Of a stretch of DNA of 64,000 nt, positions 9,022 to 20,000 are shown one piece after another. The translations under genes and the position numbers were made by a program. The DNA lies in the NCBI RefSeq assembly GCF_019511445.1, contig NZ_JAEUAN010000003.1, positions 248,001-312,000 of the forward strand, read 5' to 3'. Below the pieces are notes generated by a model. It searched no databases. It was not told the DNA's origin and worked only from the letters and a program-made list of their open reading frames with translations. How positions within the stretch are numbered: position 1 is the stretch's first letter; each line of letters starts with the position of its first letter. Source of the DNA: Aliirhizobium wenxiniae. GTDB lineage: Bacteria > Pseudomonadota > Alphaproteobacteria > Rhizobiales > Rhizobiaceae.

Positions 9022-12000
9022 TCAGGCGGCGTAGACCACCAGCAGATCCTTGGCATCGATCTGGTCGCCGGCCTTGACGAGAACTTCGGAAATCACTCCG
9101 TCCTTCTCGGCATGTAGCGCGGTCTCCATCTTCATCGCCTCGATCGACAGGAGCACATCGCCCGCCTGCACCGTCTGGCCGGCAGCCACGGCAACGGTCG
9201 ATACGACACCCGGCATCGGCGCGCCGAGATGTGCGACATTACCGGCTTCCGCCTTGCGGCGGATGGCACTGGAAGCAGTGCGATTGCGATCCGGCACTTT
9301 GATGCGGCGTGGCTGGCCGTTGAGTTCGAAGAACACCGTCACCATGCCCTGCGCATCCGCAGCGCTCATCGCCTGATTGACGATGACAAGCGTTTTGCCC
9401 CGCTCGATATCGGCCAACATCTCCTCGCCATCTGCCAGTCCATAAAAATAGGTGGGCGTCGGCAGCACTGAGACCGGACCATAGGTTTCCGACGCCATTG
9501 CGAAGTCGGTGAACACCTTCGGATACATCAGATACGAGGCAAACTCGAAGTCATCGACCTTGCGGCCAAGTTTCTCCTCGACGTCACTGCGCTCCTTGGC
9601 AAGATCGGCCGGCGCAAGCAGCGAACCGGGCACGGCCGTGTAAGGCTTCTCACCCTTCAGCGCCTTCTTCTGAAGTGCTTCCGGCCATCCGCCCGGAGGC
9701 TGGCCTAGATCACCCTTCAGCATCGAGACGACCGATTCCGGAAACGCGATGTCCTTGTCCGGGTTCTCGACATCGGCCACCGTCAGGTCCTGGGAGACCA
9801 TCATCAGCGCCATGTCGCCGACAACCTTGGAGGACGGCGTCACCTTGACGATATCGCCGAACATCTGGTTCACGTCGGCATAGGTCTGGGCGACCTTATG
9901 CCACTTGGTGTCGAGGCCCAGCGAACGCGCCTGTTCCTTGAGATTGGTGAACTGGCCACCCGGCATCTCGTGCAGATAGACTTCCGATGCCGGTCCCTTG
10001 AGATCGCTTTCGAAGGCCGCATACTGGTTACGCACCGCTTCCCAGTAGAACGAGATCTTTCTGATCCATTCCGGATCGAGGCCCGGATCACGCTCGGAGC
10101 CTGAAAGCGCCTCGACGATCGAACCGAGACACGGCTGCGACGTGTTTCCGGAAAACGCATCCATCGCCGCATCGACCACGTCGACGCCGGCATCGACGGC
10201 GGCAAGCACGGTGGCTGCCGAAATACCAGACGTGTCATGCGTATGGAAATGGATCGGCAGCGAAGTCGCCTCACGCAGGGCCTTGAACAGAACCTTTGCC
10301 GCACCCGGCTTCAAAAGCCCTGCCATGTCCTTGACGGCGATGATATGCGCACCGGCCTTTTCCAGTTCCTGCGCCAGCCCGACATAATATCTGAGGTCGT
10401 ATTTCGGCCGTGCGGAATTGGTCAGATCGCCGGTATAGCAGATCGCCGCCTCGCACAGCTTGCCTTCCTCATTCACCGCATCCATCGACACGCGCATGTT
10501 GTCGACCCAGTTCAGGCAGTCGAACACACGGAAAAGATCGATGCCGCCATTTTCGGAACTGCCCTTGGCAGCCTGGCGGACGAAATATTTCACCACATTG
10601 TCGGGATAGTTTTTATAGCCGACGCCGTTTGCCCCACGCAGAAGCATCTGCAAGAGGATATTCGGCGCCGCCTCGCGGATCAGCGCTAGCCGCTCCCACG
10701 GGTCTTCGGTGAGGAAGCGCATGGAAACATCGAAGGTCGCGCCACCCCAGCATTCCAGCGAAAACAGGTTCGGCAGCGCCCGCGCATAGACGCCGGCAAT
10801 GCTGGCAATGTCATGCGTGCGCATGCGGGTGGCGAGCAGCGACTGGTGACCGTCGCGCATCGTCGTGTCGGTGATCAGTGCCCGACCTTCGCCGCGCATC
10901 CATTCGGCAAATTTCTTTGGCCCGAGTTCATCGAGCTTCTGCTTGGTGCCGGCCGGGATCGTCCCTTCGATGAAGGGCAGGACAGGCTTGGAAATCTTGT
11001 CGGACGGCGTCGGCCGGCCCTTCGTTTCCGGATGACCGTTGACGGTGACGTCGGCAAGATAGGTCAGAAGCTTCGTCGCGCGGTCGGCACGCTTCACCTG
11101 CTCGAACAATTCCGGCGTCGTATCGATGAACCGCGTCGTATAGGAATTGTCGCGGAATTTCGGATGGGCGATGATTGCCTCGAGGAAGGTCAGGTTGGTG
11201 GCGACACCGCGAATACGGAATTCGCGCAGCGCACGGTCCATGCGGCTGATCGCTTCGGCCGGCGTGGAACCAGACGCCGTAACCTTGACCAGCAGCGGAT
11301 CGTAATAACGGGTGATGATCGCGCCGGTGTAAGCCGTGCCGCCATCCAGACGAATGCCGAAACCGGCCGCCGAACGATAGGCGGTGATACGCCCGTAATC
11401 CGGGATGAAGTTCTGCTCCGGATCTTCCGTGGTGATGCGGCATTGCAGGGCATGGCCATTAAGCCGGATATTTTCCTGAGCAGGAACACCCGATTCCGGC
11501 GTACCGATCGCAAAGCCTTCGAGAATATGGATCTGCGCCTTGACGATATCGATACCGGTCACGACTTCCGTCACCGTATGCTCGACCTGGATGCGCGGGT
11601 TCACCTCGATGAAGTAGAATTTGCCGGTCTCGGCATCCATCAGATACTCGACCGTGCCGGCGCCGACATAATTCGTCGCCTTGGCGATCTTCAGCGAATA
11701 GCCGGCGAGTTCCGCCCGCTGCGCTTCGGTCAGATAGGGTGCAGGCGCGCGCTCCACGACTTTCTGGTTGCGGCGCTGGATGGAACAATCGCGTTCGAAC
11801 AGATGCACGACATTGCCGTGTGTATCGCCGAGCACCTGGCTTTCGACGTGACGGGCACGCTCGACCAGCTTTTCCAGATAGACCTCGTCCTTGCCGAAAG
11901 CGGCCTTTGCCTCGCGCTTGGCCTCAACGACTTCACGGGCGAGATCCTTGGGATCACGAATGGCGCGCATGCCGCGACCGCCGCCGCCCCATGAGGCCTT

Positions 12001-12495
12001 GAGCATCACCGGATAACCGATTTCCTCGGCCATCCGCGCCACTTCCGCGGCATCGTCCGGCAGCGGATCGGTCGCCGGCACGACAGGCACGCCGACCGAA
12101 ATGGCAAGATTACGGGCAGCCACCTTGTTGCCGAGCTGGCGCATCGTGTCCGGCCGGGGACCGATGAAAATGATGCCGGCCTCGTCACAGGCATCGACGA
12201 ATTCCGGGCTTTCGGAAAGCAGACCGTAACCGGGATGGATCGCGTCGGCGCCGGAAAGCTTTGCGACCCGGATTACTTCCGGGATCGACAGGTAGCTCTC
12301 GATCGGCCCAAGATCCTTTTGAAGATGCGGCCCACGGCCGACCTGATAACTCTCATCCGCCTTGAACCGATGCAGCGAGAGTTTGTCTTCTTCCGCCCAG
12401 ATCGCGACCGTCTTTATCCCGAGCTCATTGGCTGCGCGGAAAACGCGGATAGCAATCTCGGATCGGTTGGCAACAAGGATCTTCTTTATCTGCAA
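9022..12495 (-). CDS. pyc: pyruvate carboxylase
   Basis: This biotin enzyme carboxylates pyruvate to oxaloacetate with ATP and bicarbonate, the main refilling reaction for the citric acid cycle in rhizobia. The single 1157-residue chain has the full domain order: biotin carboxylase (about 1-460, with KASWGGGGRGMR as ATP-grasp loop), carboxyltransferase barrel (about 535-820, starting DTTMRDGHQSLLATRMRT), a central allosteric region and a C-terminal biotinyl domain with EAMKMET, whose lysine near residue 1122 is biotinylated. Length matches rhizobial pyruvate carboxylases. It stands alone, with a terminator after it and the luxR-type gene upstream on the same strand. Confidence 0.97.
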   Translation of the reverse strand: MQIKKILVANRSEIAIRVFRAANELGIKTVAIWAEEDKLSLHRFKADESYQVGRGPHLQKDLGPIESYLSIPEVIRVAKLSGADAIHPGYGLLSESPEFVDACDEAGIIFIGPRPDTMRQLGNKVAARNLAISVGVPVVPATDPLPDDAAEVARMAEEIGYPVMLKASWGGGGRGMRAIRDPKDLAREVVEAKREAKAAFGKDEVYLEKLVERARHVESQVLGDTHGNVVHLFERDCSIQRRNQKVVERAPAPYLTEAQRAELAGYSLKIAKATNYVGAGTVEYLMDAETGKFYFIEVNPRIQVEHTVTEVVTGIDIVKAQIHILEGFAIGTPESGVPAQENIRLNGHALQCRITTEDPEQNFIPDYGRITAYRSAAGFGIRLDGGTAYTGAIITRYYDPLLVKVTASGSTPAEAISRMDRALREFRIRGVATNLTFLEAIIAHPKFRDNSYTTRFIDTTPELFEQVKRADRATKLLTYLADVTVNGHPETKGRPTPSDKISKPVLPFIEGTIPAGTKQKLDELGPKKFAEWMRGEGRALITDTTMRDGHQSLLATRMRTHDIASIAGVYARALPNLFSLECWGGATFDVSMRFLTEDPWERLALIREAAPNILLQMLLRGANGVGYKNYPDNVVKYFVRQAAKGSSENGGIDLFRVFDCLNWVDNMRVSMDAVNEEGKLCEAAICYTGDLTNSARPKYDLRYYVGLAQELEKAGAHIIAVKDMAGLLKPGAAKVLFKALREATSLPIHFHTHDTSGISAATVLAAVDAGVDVVDAAMDAFSGNTSQPCLGSIVEALSGSERDPGLDPEWIRKISFYWEAVRNQYAAFESDLKGPASEVYLHEMPGGQFTNLKEQARSLGLDTKWHKVAQTYADVNQMFGDIVKVTPSSKVVGDMALMMVSQDLTVADVENPDKDIAFPESVVSMLKGDLGQPPGGWPEALQKKALKGEKPYTAVPGSLLAPADLAKERSDVEEKLGRKVDDFEFASYLMYPKVFTDFAMASETYGPVSVLPTPTYFYGLADGEEMLADIERGKTLVIVNQAMSAADAQGMVTVFFELNGQPRRIKVPDRNRTASSAIRRKAEAGNVAHLGAPMPGVVSTVAVAAGQTVQAGDVLLSIEAMKMETALHAEKDGVISEVLVKAGDQIDAKDLLVVYAA

Positions 12496-12608
12496 AGCGC
12501 TCTCCCAAGGGCAGAATTGGACTTGTTGCAGCGCAAGAGATCAATATCCCTGAAATTACGCAAGTATAAAGTTGATCGAAAATGGAGCCTCAGGTTGCAC
12601 AGATTGCC

Positions 12609-13337
12609 TCAGGCGATCAGTGCCAAACGGAAGGCCAGCGCGATCAGATGCTGCCGGTTGTTCGCGCCGAGCTTTTCGTGCAGGCCGTTAATGTACCAAT
12701 CCACCGTATGGCTGGATATGTCGAGTTCTTTGGCAATCTCGTTGGAGGTAAGCCCGTTGGCGAGAAGGAGCGTGACTTCCATTTCCCGCCGCGTCAGCTG
12801 AGCCTCGCTGAGCGGTGCATTCTCGAAGATCTCGACTTTATGGCGAAGCTCCAGCAACTTCCAGAACACCGCCTTGCCGACCGCATCGAACAGGCTGATT
12901 TCAGCCGGCGAAAGATCGACGGGCTTGCCACCGATCGCAAAGCTGCCGATCAGTCCGTTTCGGCCATGGATGGGAAACACATAGCCGTCATCCAGCCCAT
13001 GCCGCATGGCCTCTTGCAGCATTCGCTTCATCCGCTGCCGATGCGGATCGGCCTTCAAGGTCAGAAGCATCTCCTTCCAGCGAAACGGCCGTTGAGCCAG
13101 CCGCAGCCAGCGCAGCGTCGGATCGATCAGCGAATATTTTCGCTGCCTGTAAAGCTCTGTCCAGTTTTTCGGCCATTCCGCAGCCAGAACCGACCGCTGG
13201 AGCTTTAGCTGCGGCAATGGCTGGATAAGAACACTGTAAAATTCGAAGCCATATCCGCCAACCAGCTTTTTGGTCTGGCTGGCAACCTGTTCCGGTGTTC
13301 TTGCTTCCCCAAGCAAGACCAGGAACTGGACAATCAT
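12609..13337 (-). CDS. LuxR-family regulator with autoinducer-binding domain
   Basis: About 242 residues. The N-terminal half resembles the acyl-homoserine-lactone-binding domain and keeps the usual ligand-pocket residues in the expected order (a tryptophan and tyrosine in NWTELY, the DP pair in SLIDPTLRW, a tryptophan in PFRW and the glycine in FPIHGRNG). The C-terminal LuxR helix-turn-helix is TRREMEVTLLLANGLTSNEIAKELDIS then VDWYINGLHEKLGA. No luxI-type synthase is in the window, so it is an orphan regulator here. The start could be 13337 or 13376; neither has a strong ribosome-binding site. It is divergent from ndvA. Confidence 0.85.
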   Translation of the reverse strand: MIVQFLVLLGEARTPEQVASQTKKLVGGYGFEFYSVLIQPLPQLKLQRSVLAAEWPKNWTELYRQRKYSLIDPTLRWLRLAQRPFRWKEMLLTLKADPHRQRMKRMLQEAMRHGLDDGYVFPIHGRNGLIGSFAIGGKPVDLSPAEISLFDAVGKAVFWKLLELRHKVEIFENAPLSEAQLTRREMEVTLLLANGLTSNEIAKELDISSHTVDWYINGLHEKLGANNRQHLIALAFRLALIA

Positions 13338-13600
13338 GGTAATATTCAATACCGCCCCCGAGCCCGAACCGGGCATGCCGAATTACATATGCGACTATCG
13401 CCTCGACCGTTCAGGCCGACGGTTAGGATATGTTGAAACCGTAAAGCCAAATCTAGCATTGCTGAAACGACAAACACCACAATTACGTGCATTTATGTTT
13501 TTTTACACGACACACCATACTGACACAATCGATCCTACGATAATGGCTTGGAATCGCCTTGTATTGTCCATAAAGCTCAGTGACCCACATTAGGGTGGAA

Positions 13601-15409
13601 ATGACTGAAGAGGTTGAACGGTTGACACTATTTCAGGTTTATGCGCGGGCACTTAGATACCTGGGCAAGAACAAGTGGCGCGTGACGGCTATCGTCATCG
13701 CCAACATCGTGCTGGCCGTGATCACCATTGCCGAGCCTATCCTGTTCGGCTGGATCATCGATGCGATATCCTCCGGCGGCGCAGTGACCAATGTCCTGAT
13801 CTTATGGGCAGCTTTCGGCGTCTTCAATACGATAGCTTACGTTCTCGTGGCGCGCGAAGCCGACCGGTTGGCCCATGGCCGCCGCGCATCACTTCTGACG
13901 GAAGCCTTCGGCCGGATCATCTCGATGCCGCTCTCCTGGCATCACCAGCGAGGCACCTCGAACGCCTTGCACACGCTGCTTCGCGCCGCCGAAAGCCTGT
14001 TCGGCCTGTGGCTCGAATTCATGCGCACGCATCTGGCGACCGGCGTGGCGATCCTCTTCCTGATCCCGACCGCAATCTCCATGGACTGGCGCCTCAGCCT
14101 CGTGCTTCTTTGCCTCAGCATCTTCTACTGGGTCATCGGCGTCGCAGTGATGAAGCGCACCAAGGAAGGCCAGGCATCGGTGGAAAGCCACTATCACCAG
14201 GTCTTTTCCCATGTCAGCGATTCGATCAGCAACGTCTCGGTCCTGCATAGCTACAACCGTATCGAGGCGGAGACCCAGGCGCTCAAGGCCTATACCAAGG
14301 ACCTGCTGAAAGCCCAGTATCCGGTTCTCGACTGGTGGGCGCTGGCAGGTGGCCTCAACCGCACAGCCTCGACCGTCTCGATGGGCGTCATCCTCGTCAT
14401 CGGCACCATGCTGGTCCAGCGCGGCGAAATCCGTGTCGGCGATGTCGTTGCCTTCATCGGTTTCGCCAACCTCTTGATCGCCCGCCTCGACCTGCTGCGC
14501 CAGTTCGCCACCCAGATCTTCGAGGCGCGCGCCAAGCTGGAAGACTTCTTCGTTCTGGAAGATTCGGTTGATGACCGCACCGAACCGGCCAGTGCCGGCG
14601 AGCTGCGCGATGTCAGCGGCGAGGTTGAGTTCCGCGATGTGAGCTTCGGTTTCGCCAATACCAAGCAGGGCGTCCACAATATCTCGTTCACCGCCAAGGC
14701 CGGTCAGACGGTTGCGATCGTCGGGCCGACCGGAGCCGGCAAGACAACGCTGATCAACCTTCTCCAGCGGGTTTACGACCCGCAGCAAGGCAAGATCCTG
14801 ATCGACGGGATCGATATCGCAACCGTCACCCGCAAATCGCTGCGCCAGCAGATCGCCACCGTCTTCCAGGACGCCGGTCTTCTGAACCGCTCGATCAGCG
14901 ACAACATTCGCCTCGGTCGCGAAGGCGCCACGGAAGCCGATATCATCAAGGCGGCCGAAGCCGCAGCCGCGACCGAATTCATCGAGGACCGCCTCAACGG
15001 TTACGAGACGGCTGTGGGAGAACGCGGCAACAAGCTGTCGGGCGGCGAACGCCAGCGTATTGCAATCGCTCGCGCAATCCTGAAGAACGCCCCGATCCTC
15101 GTTCTAGACGAAGCGACAAGCGCGCTCGACGTGGAAACCGAAGCGCGCGTGAAGGTCGCGATCGACAAGCTGCGTCAGGACCGCACCACCTTCATCATCG
15201 CTCACCGCCTGTCGACCGTGCGCGATGCCAACACCGTCATCTTCCTCGATGGCGGCCGCGTCGCCGAAATGGGGAGTTACGACGAACTGAGCCGCCTCGG
15301 CGGCCGCTTCGCCTCGCTCTTAAGAACCAGTGGCCTGCTGGACGACAGCGACGATGACGATGCTTCCGGCAAGGACAAGAAGCCCGAGAGCTCGCCTAGT
15401 CCGGCGTGA
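13601..15409 (+). CDS. ndvA: cyclic beta-1,2-glucan ABC exporter, ATP-binding/permease
   Basis: NdvA (ChvA) exports cyclic beta-1,2-glucan to the periplasm, needed for osmoadaptation and plant interaction. The 602-residue half-transporter has an N-terminal six-helix membrane domain (about 20-300, including LTLFQVYARALRYLGKNKWR) and a C-terminal ATPase domain with Walker A GPTGAGKTT, signature LSGGERQRIAIARA and Walker B ILVLDEATSALD. The ATG at 13601 has GGTGGA upstream and is preferred to the GTG at 13580. The close spacing to ndvB, one convergent gene away, and the recognisable N-terminus support the specific name over a general lipid exporter. A strong terminator follows. Confidence 0.95.
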   Translation: MTEEVERLTLFQVYARALRYLGKNKWRVTAIVIANIVLAVITIAEPILFGWIIDAISSGGAVTNVLILWAAFGVFNTIAYVLVAREADRLAHGRRASLLTEAFGRIISMPLSWHHQRGTSNALHTLLRAAESLFGLWLEFMRTHLATGVAILFLIPTAISMDWRLSLVLLCLSIFYWVIGVAVMKRTKEGQASVESHYHQVFSHVSDSISNVSVLHSYNRIEAETQALKAYTKDLLKAQYPVLDWWALAGGLNRTASTVSMGVILVIGTMLVQRGEIRVGDVVAFIGFANLLIARLDLLRQFATQIFEARAKLEDFFVLEDSVDDRTEPASAGELRDVSGEVEFRDVSFGFANTKQGVHNISFTAKAGQTVAIVGPTGAGKTTLINLLQRVYDPQQGKILIDGIDIATVTRKSLRQQIATVFQDAGLLNRSISDNIRLGREGATEADIIKAAEAAAATEFIEDRLNGYETAVGERGNKLSGGERQRIAIARAILKNAPILVLDEATSALDVETEARVKVAIDKLRQDRTTFIIAHRLSTVRDANTVIFLDGGRVAEMGSYDELSRLGGRFASLLRTSGLLDDSDDDDASGKDKKPESSPSPA

Positions 15410-15432
15410 TCTGGCTCTGACGGCAAAATCAG

Positions 15433-15467
15433 AAGACCCGGCGCTTCATTCAGCGCCGGGTCTTTTT
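15433..15467 (+). terminator. rho-independent terminator after ndvA
   Basis: A 12-bp perfect stem, AAGACCCGGCGC (15433-15444) with GCGCCGGGTCTT (15453-15464), has an 8-base loop and runs into a T-tract. Confidence 0.93.
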
Positions 15468-15512
15468 GTTTCGGAAAAAGGTCTTGCCCAATGGCTATGA
15501 CAAATCAGACCA

Positions 15513-16676
15513 TCACTTCGCCGCCAGATAGGTTTCGGCCAGCTCGACCCACAGATTGACGCCGATCGGCAGGGCATCATCGTTGAAGTCGAATTTAGGA
15601 TGATGCAGCGAAGGATCGTTGTCCGTCTTCGCCGTGCCGAGGAAGAAATAGCTGCCCGGGCGCTCCGCCAGCATATAGGCAAAATCTTCCGCTCCCATCA
15701 TCGGGCGCTCGATCTCCGCGACATTTTCCGCGCCGACCACCTTTTTCGCCAGATCGCGGACGAAATCCGTTTCCGCCGAATGGTTGATCGTCGCCTCATA
15801 ACCGCGTTCATAATCGATCGTCACCGACATGCCGTAGCTTGCGGCCTGTCCTTCGGCGATGCCGCGGATGCGCTCTTCCAGCATGTCGCGAACCTTCGGA
15901 TCGAAGGAGCGGATGGTGATTGCCATCGTTGCGCGTTCGGGGATGACGTTACTGGCAATGCCGGCATTGAAGGCGCCGACAGTGACGACCGCCTGATCGA
16001 GCGGATGGATGTTGCGCGACACGACCGTCTGCAGCGCCATGATGATGCTGGCGCCGGCGACGATCGGATCAGATGCCGTCTGCGGTTCTGCACCATGACC
16101 GCCACGGCCGTTGACGGTAATGCGAGCCTCATCGACCGCAGCCATCAGCGGACCGTCCTTGACGAAGACCTTGCCGAAGGGCATGGCCGGATCATTGTGC
16201 ATGCCGAAAACGGCATCGCAGGGGAATTTTTCGAACAGGCCCTCTTCGATCATGATCCTGGCACCGCCGAAATTCTCTTCGGCTGGCTGGAAGATCAGGT
16301 GGATCGTGCCGTCGAAATTCTTGCGCTCAGCAAGGATTTTTGCGGCACCAAGCAGCATGGCGGTGTGCCCGTCATGGCCGCAGGCATGCATCACGCCCTT
16401 GTTCTTGCTGGCATAGTCCACGCCGGTCTCTTCGGTGATCGGCAGCGCGTCGATATCGGCGCGGATGCCGACGGAGCGCGAGCTGTCACCGTTTCTAAGG
16501 GTTGCGACGATGCCGGTCTTTGCCAGCCCGCGCGTAATCTCGTAGCCGTATTCCTCAAGCTTTCCGGCAATGAAATCCGAGGTGTTGAATTCGGAAAGGC
16601 CGATTTCCGGATTTTCATGCAGATGCCGGCGGATTGCGATCACGTCGGTCATGTCGTTTGAAAATCGCAGCGTCAT
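15513..16676 (-). CDS. M20-family amidohydrolase (hippurate hydrolase-like)
   Basis: A 387-residue zinc peptidase of the M20D branch that cleaves N-acyl amino acids such as hippurate or N-acetyl amino acids. Metal-site motifs are GVMHACGHDGHTAML and FQPAEEN, and MMGAEDFAYML near the C-terminus. GGHGAEP marks the start of the dimerisation lid domain. The ATG at 16676 (MTLRFSND) fits other members and has AAAGG upstream; the open frame to 16784 is not typical. It sits on the opposite strand between ndvA and ndvB, with no obvious tie to glucan synthesis. The precise substrate is not known. Confidence 0.88.
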   Translation of the reverse strand: MTLRFSNDMTDVIAIRRHLHENPEIGLSEFNTSDFIAGKLEEYGYEITRGLAKTGIVATLRNGDSSRSVGIRADIDALPITEETGVDYASKNKGVMHACGHDGHTAMLLGAAKILAERKNFDGTIHLIFQPAEENFGGARIMIEEGLFEKFPCDAVFGMHNDPAMPFGKVFVKDGPLMAAVDEARITVNGRGGHGAEPQTASDPIVAGASIIMALQTVVSRNIHPLDQAVVTVGAFNAGIASNVIPERATMAITIRSFDPKVRDMLEERIRGIAEGQAASYGMSVTIDYERGYEATINHSAETDFVRDLAKKVVGAENVAEIERPMMGAEDFAYMLAERPGSYFFLGTAKTDNDPSLHHPKFDFNDDALPIGVNLWVELAETYLAAK

Positions 16677-17026
16677 CTGGTGGGCCTTTCTGGCTTTCGC
16701 GAAGAGAAGGCGCGGGTATAGCCCATTGGCCGCCATGCGCCAATCGAACGCTTGCCGGGTCCGCATTTTTCTCCCGGAATCCAATCGTTTGAATCCGTTC
16801 AGCCTTTATTCAGGCAGCCAAGGCTAATGGGGTAGATTGTGTCAATCCGAGCTGTGGCTGGCGATAATTGGTGTCTTTGATTTGCAATATTCAAGCCGGC
16901 CTCTATCTCCCTTCGCGCGGATTGCACCGGAGCCCGGCGCCATTTCCCAGATGGCGGCGTGACTTTCCGGCGTAGGCCCGAGAAATTTGGCCGATAAACC
17001 CCGATCTTTCATTCAGAAGCGTGTCC
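16677..17026. other. 350-base intergenic region upstream of ndvB
   Basis: The gap between the divergent M20 hydrolase and ndvB starts should hold promoters for both. I see no coding sequence and no clear pair of promoter hexamers. An AGAAG at 17015-17019, seven bases before the ATG at 17027, is the best ribosome-binding site for ndvB and favours that start over the GTG at 17021. Confidence 0.5.
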
Positions 17027-20000
17027 ATGTCCCTTGATACTCCGAAGCCCGGTTCCTCGCGCGAAACAGACGTCAAGCAGATCGATCACAATGATTCGAT
17101 CCGTGCGACCTACCTGACGATAGATGACCTGAGAGACTGCGGTGTCAGACTTGGCCGTGGTGAGGCGCAAGAGTTGCCTGGACTGATGTCCTTCGAGTTC
17201 TTCCAGCAGCATTCCGATAACGAGAAGGAAATCCTTCGCGTTTATCGCGCAGCGGCTCTCGATGTGGATGCGGGCGCTTCGATCACGCCGGCGGCCGAAT
17301 GGCTGCTCGACAATTATTACATCGTAGAAGAGGCGATCCAGGAAGTCCGCCGCGACTTCCCGAAGAAGTTCTTCAAACAGCTGCCGACGCGCGTCATAGA
17401 GGGGCAGAAGATGCCGCGCGTTCTGGCGCTTGCATGGCTCTATGTCGCGCACACCCATTCGGGCGTGAACCGCGAGACGCTGGCCGCCATGGTCGAGGGT
17501 TTCCAGGAGAACGAACCGCTCGAAATCGGTGAACTCTGGGCGCTGCCGTCCTTCATCCGCTTCGTGCTGATCGAGAACCTGCGCCGTATCGCAACCCGCG
17601 TCGACCGTTCGCGCAACATGCGCAAGCGCGCCAATGACGTCGCCGACGAAATTATCCGCCTGAACGACGAAACCGAAAGCGCCAAGGTGCTGGCCGGCGT
17701 CGCGGATCTGGCGCGCGACAACACGTTTGCGGCGCAGTTCCTCTACCGCATGCGCAATGCCTCGCAGTCGACGACGTTTGCCACGCAGTGGATCGAAGAG
17801 CGACTGGCCGAAGCCGGCACCGATGTCGAGACCGTCACCCAGTCAGAGCAGAGCCGTCTCTCCTCCGGCAACGTGACGATGGGCAACATTATCAAGAGCC
17901 TGCGCCTGATCATCGATACGGAATGGAGCGTCTGGTTCGAGGACGTCTCGCAGATCGACAAGCTGTTCCGCGAGCATACCGATTACGAAGCGCTCGATTT
18001 CGGTTCGCGCAATGCCTATCGCAACCGCATCGAAAAGCTTGCACGGCTTTCCAAGCGCAGCGAGGCGGAAGTCACCCAGGCGGCGATCAAGCTTTCGCAG
18101 GATGCTGCCGAGAAAGACCCGGATGTGCGCGAGACCAATGTCGGCGCCTTCATCGTCGGCCGTCACCGCAAGGAGCTTGAAGCGGCCGTCGGTTACAATC
18201 CGCCGATCCTGCAGCGGGCGGTGCGCGCCTATCGCAAGCTGAACTGGCTGGCGATTGCGGCTCCGGTCATCCTGCTGACCGTTCTGGCGCTGGTGATTAC
18301 CGGCCATTTCCTGGTCCAGGCCGCGATCCCGCTGATCGTCGTCTTCTTCCTCCTCCTGATGTTCGCGCTTCCGGCGTCCGAAGGTGCAACAGGCCTGTTC
18401 AATACGGTCGTCACCTATTTCGTCAAACCGGCGCGTCTCGTCGGTTACGAGTTCAAGGAAGGCATTCCGGAAGAGGCAAAGACGCTGGTCGTCGTGCCGT
18501 GCCTGATCACCGACCGCGATACGGTCGATGAACTGGTGCGCAATCTCGAAGTTCATTATCTCGCCAACCCGCAGGGCGAGATCTATTTCTCGCTGCTTTC
18601 CGACTGGCGTGACAGCAAGCTGGAGCAGACCGAGGCCGATCTCGAAATCCTCGATTACGCCAAGCGTGAAATCGCATCGCTGAATGCCCGCTACAAGGAT
18701 GAGGTGCCGAGCGACCGCTTCTTCCTGCTGCACCGCCGCCGCCTGTTCAACCCGAACGAAGGCGTGTGGATGGGCTGGGAGCGCAAGCGCGGCAAGCTGC
18801 ATGAGCTGAACCTGCTCCTGCGCGGCGACCGCGACACGACCTATCTTCAGGGCGCCAACACGGTTCCGGCGAATGTCCAGTATGTGATGACGCTTGATGC
18901 CGATACCCGCCTCATTCGCGATGCGGCGACAAAGCTTGTCGGCAAGATGCACCACCCGATCAACCGTCCGGTGCTCGACCCTGAGACCAATCAGGTCGTG
19001 CGTGGTTACGGTCTGATGCAGCCGCGCGTGACGCCGTCGCTGACGACAGGAACGGAAGCCTCTGTCTTCCAGCGCGTCTTCTCGGTCGGCCGTGGTCTCG
19101 ACCCTTACGTCTTCGCCGTTTCCGACGTCTATCAGGACCTCACCGCCGAAGGTTCGTTCACCGGCAAGGGCCTTTATCACGTCGATGCTTTTGAAGCGTC
19201 GCTGAAGGGCCGGATCGAAGAAAACGCGGTTCTTTCGCACGACCTTCTCGAAGGCTCGTTCGCGCGTTGCGCTCTCGTCACCGACGTCGAGCTGGTCGAG
19301 GATTTCCCGACCCGTTACGAAGTGGAAGTGTCGCGCCAGCATCGCTGGGCCCGCGGCGACTGGCAGCTCATCCCTTATATCATCGATGCGAAGCGTGGCG
19401 TGACTGCGCTCGGCCGCTGGAAGATGCTGGATAACCTGCGCCGGTCGCTTACCCCGATCGCCTGGTTCTTCGCCTCCGTGCTCGGCTGGTATTTCATGGA
19501 CCCGCTCGGCGCGCTGATCTGGCAGATCCTGTTGATCTTCTCGCTGTTCGTCGCCCCGACGATCTCGCTTCTGACCAACCTTCTGCCGCGTTCCAGCGAC
19601 AATGTCGCGAAGGCGCATTTCTATTCGGTATGGTCTGATGTCCGTTCGACCAATGCGCAGGTAGCGCTTCGGATCGTCTTCATCGCCGATTCCGCCTGCA
19701 TCATGACGGATGCGATCGGGCGTTCGCTCTATCGCCTTTTTGTTTCCCGCAAGCTGATGCTCGAATGGAAGACCGCCGCGTCGATCCAGTCGAATGCGCA
19801 GGGCAGCCCGACCGATTATTACCGCGCCATGTGGCATGCGCCGGCAATTGCCGTGCTCAGCATTCTTCTGGCCGCCATTCCGGGCGACAACGCCTTCCTC
19901 GTCGGCATTCCGTTCGCCATCCTGTGGATCTTCTCACCGCTCGTTGCCTGGTATGTCAGCCAGTCGGCCGAGACGGAAGACAAGCTGTTCGTGCCGGAAA

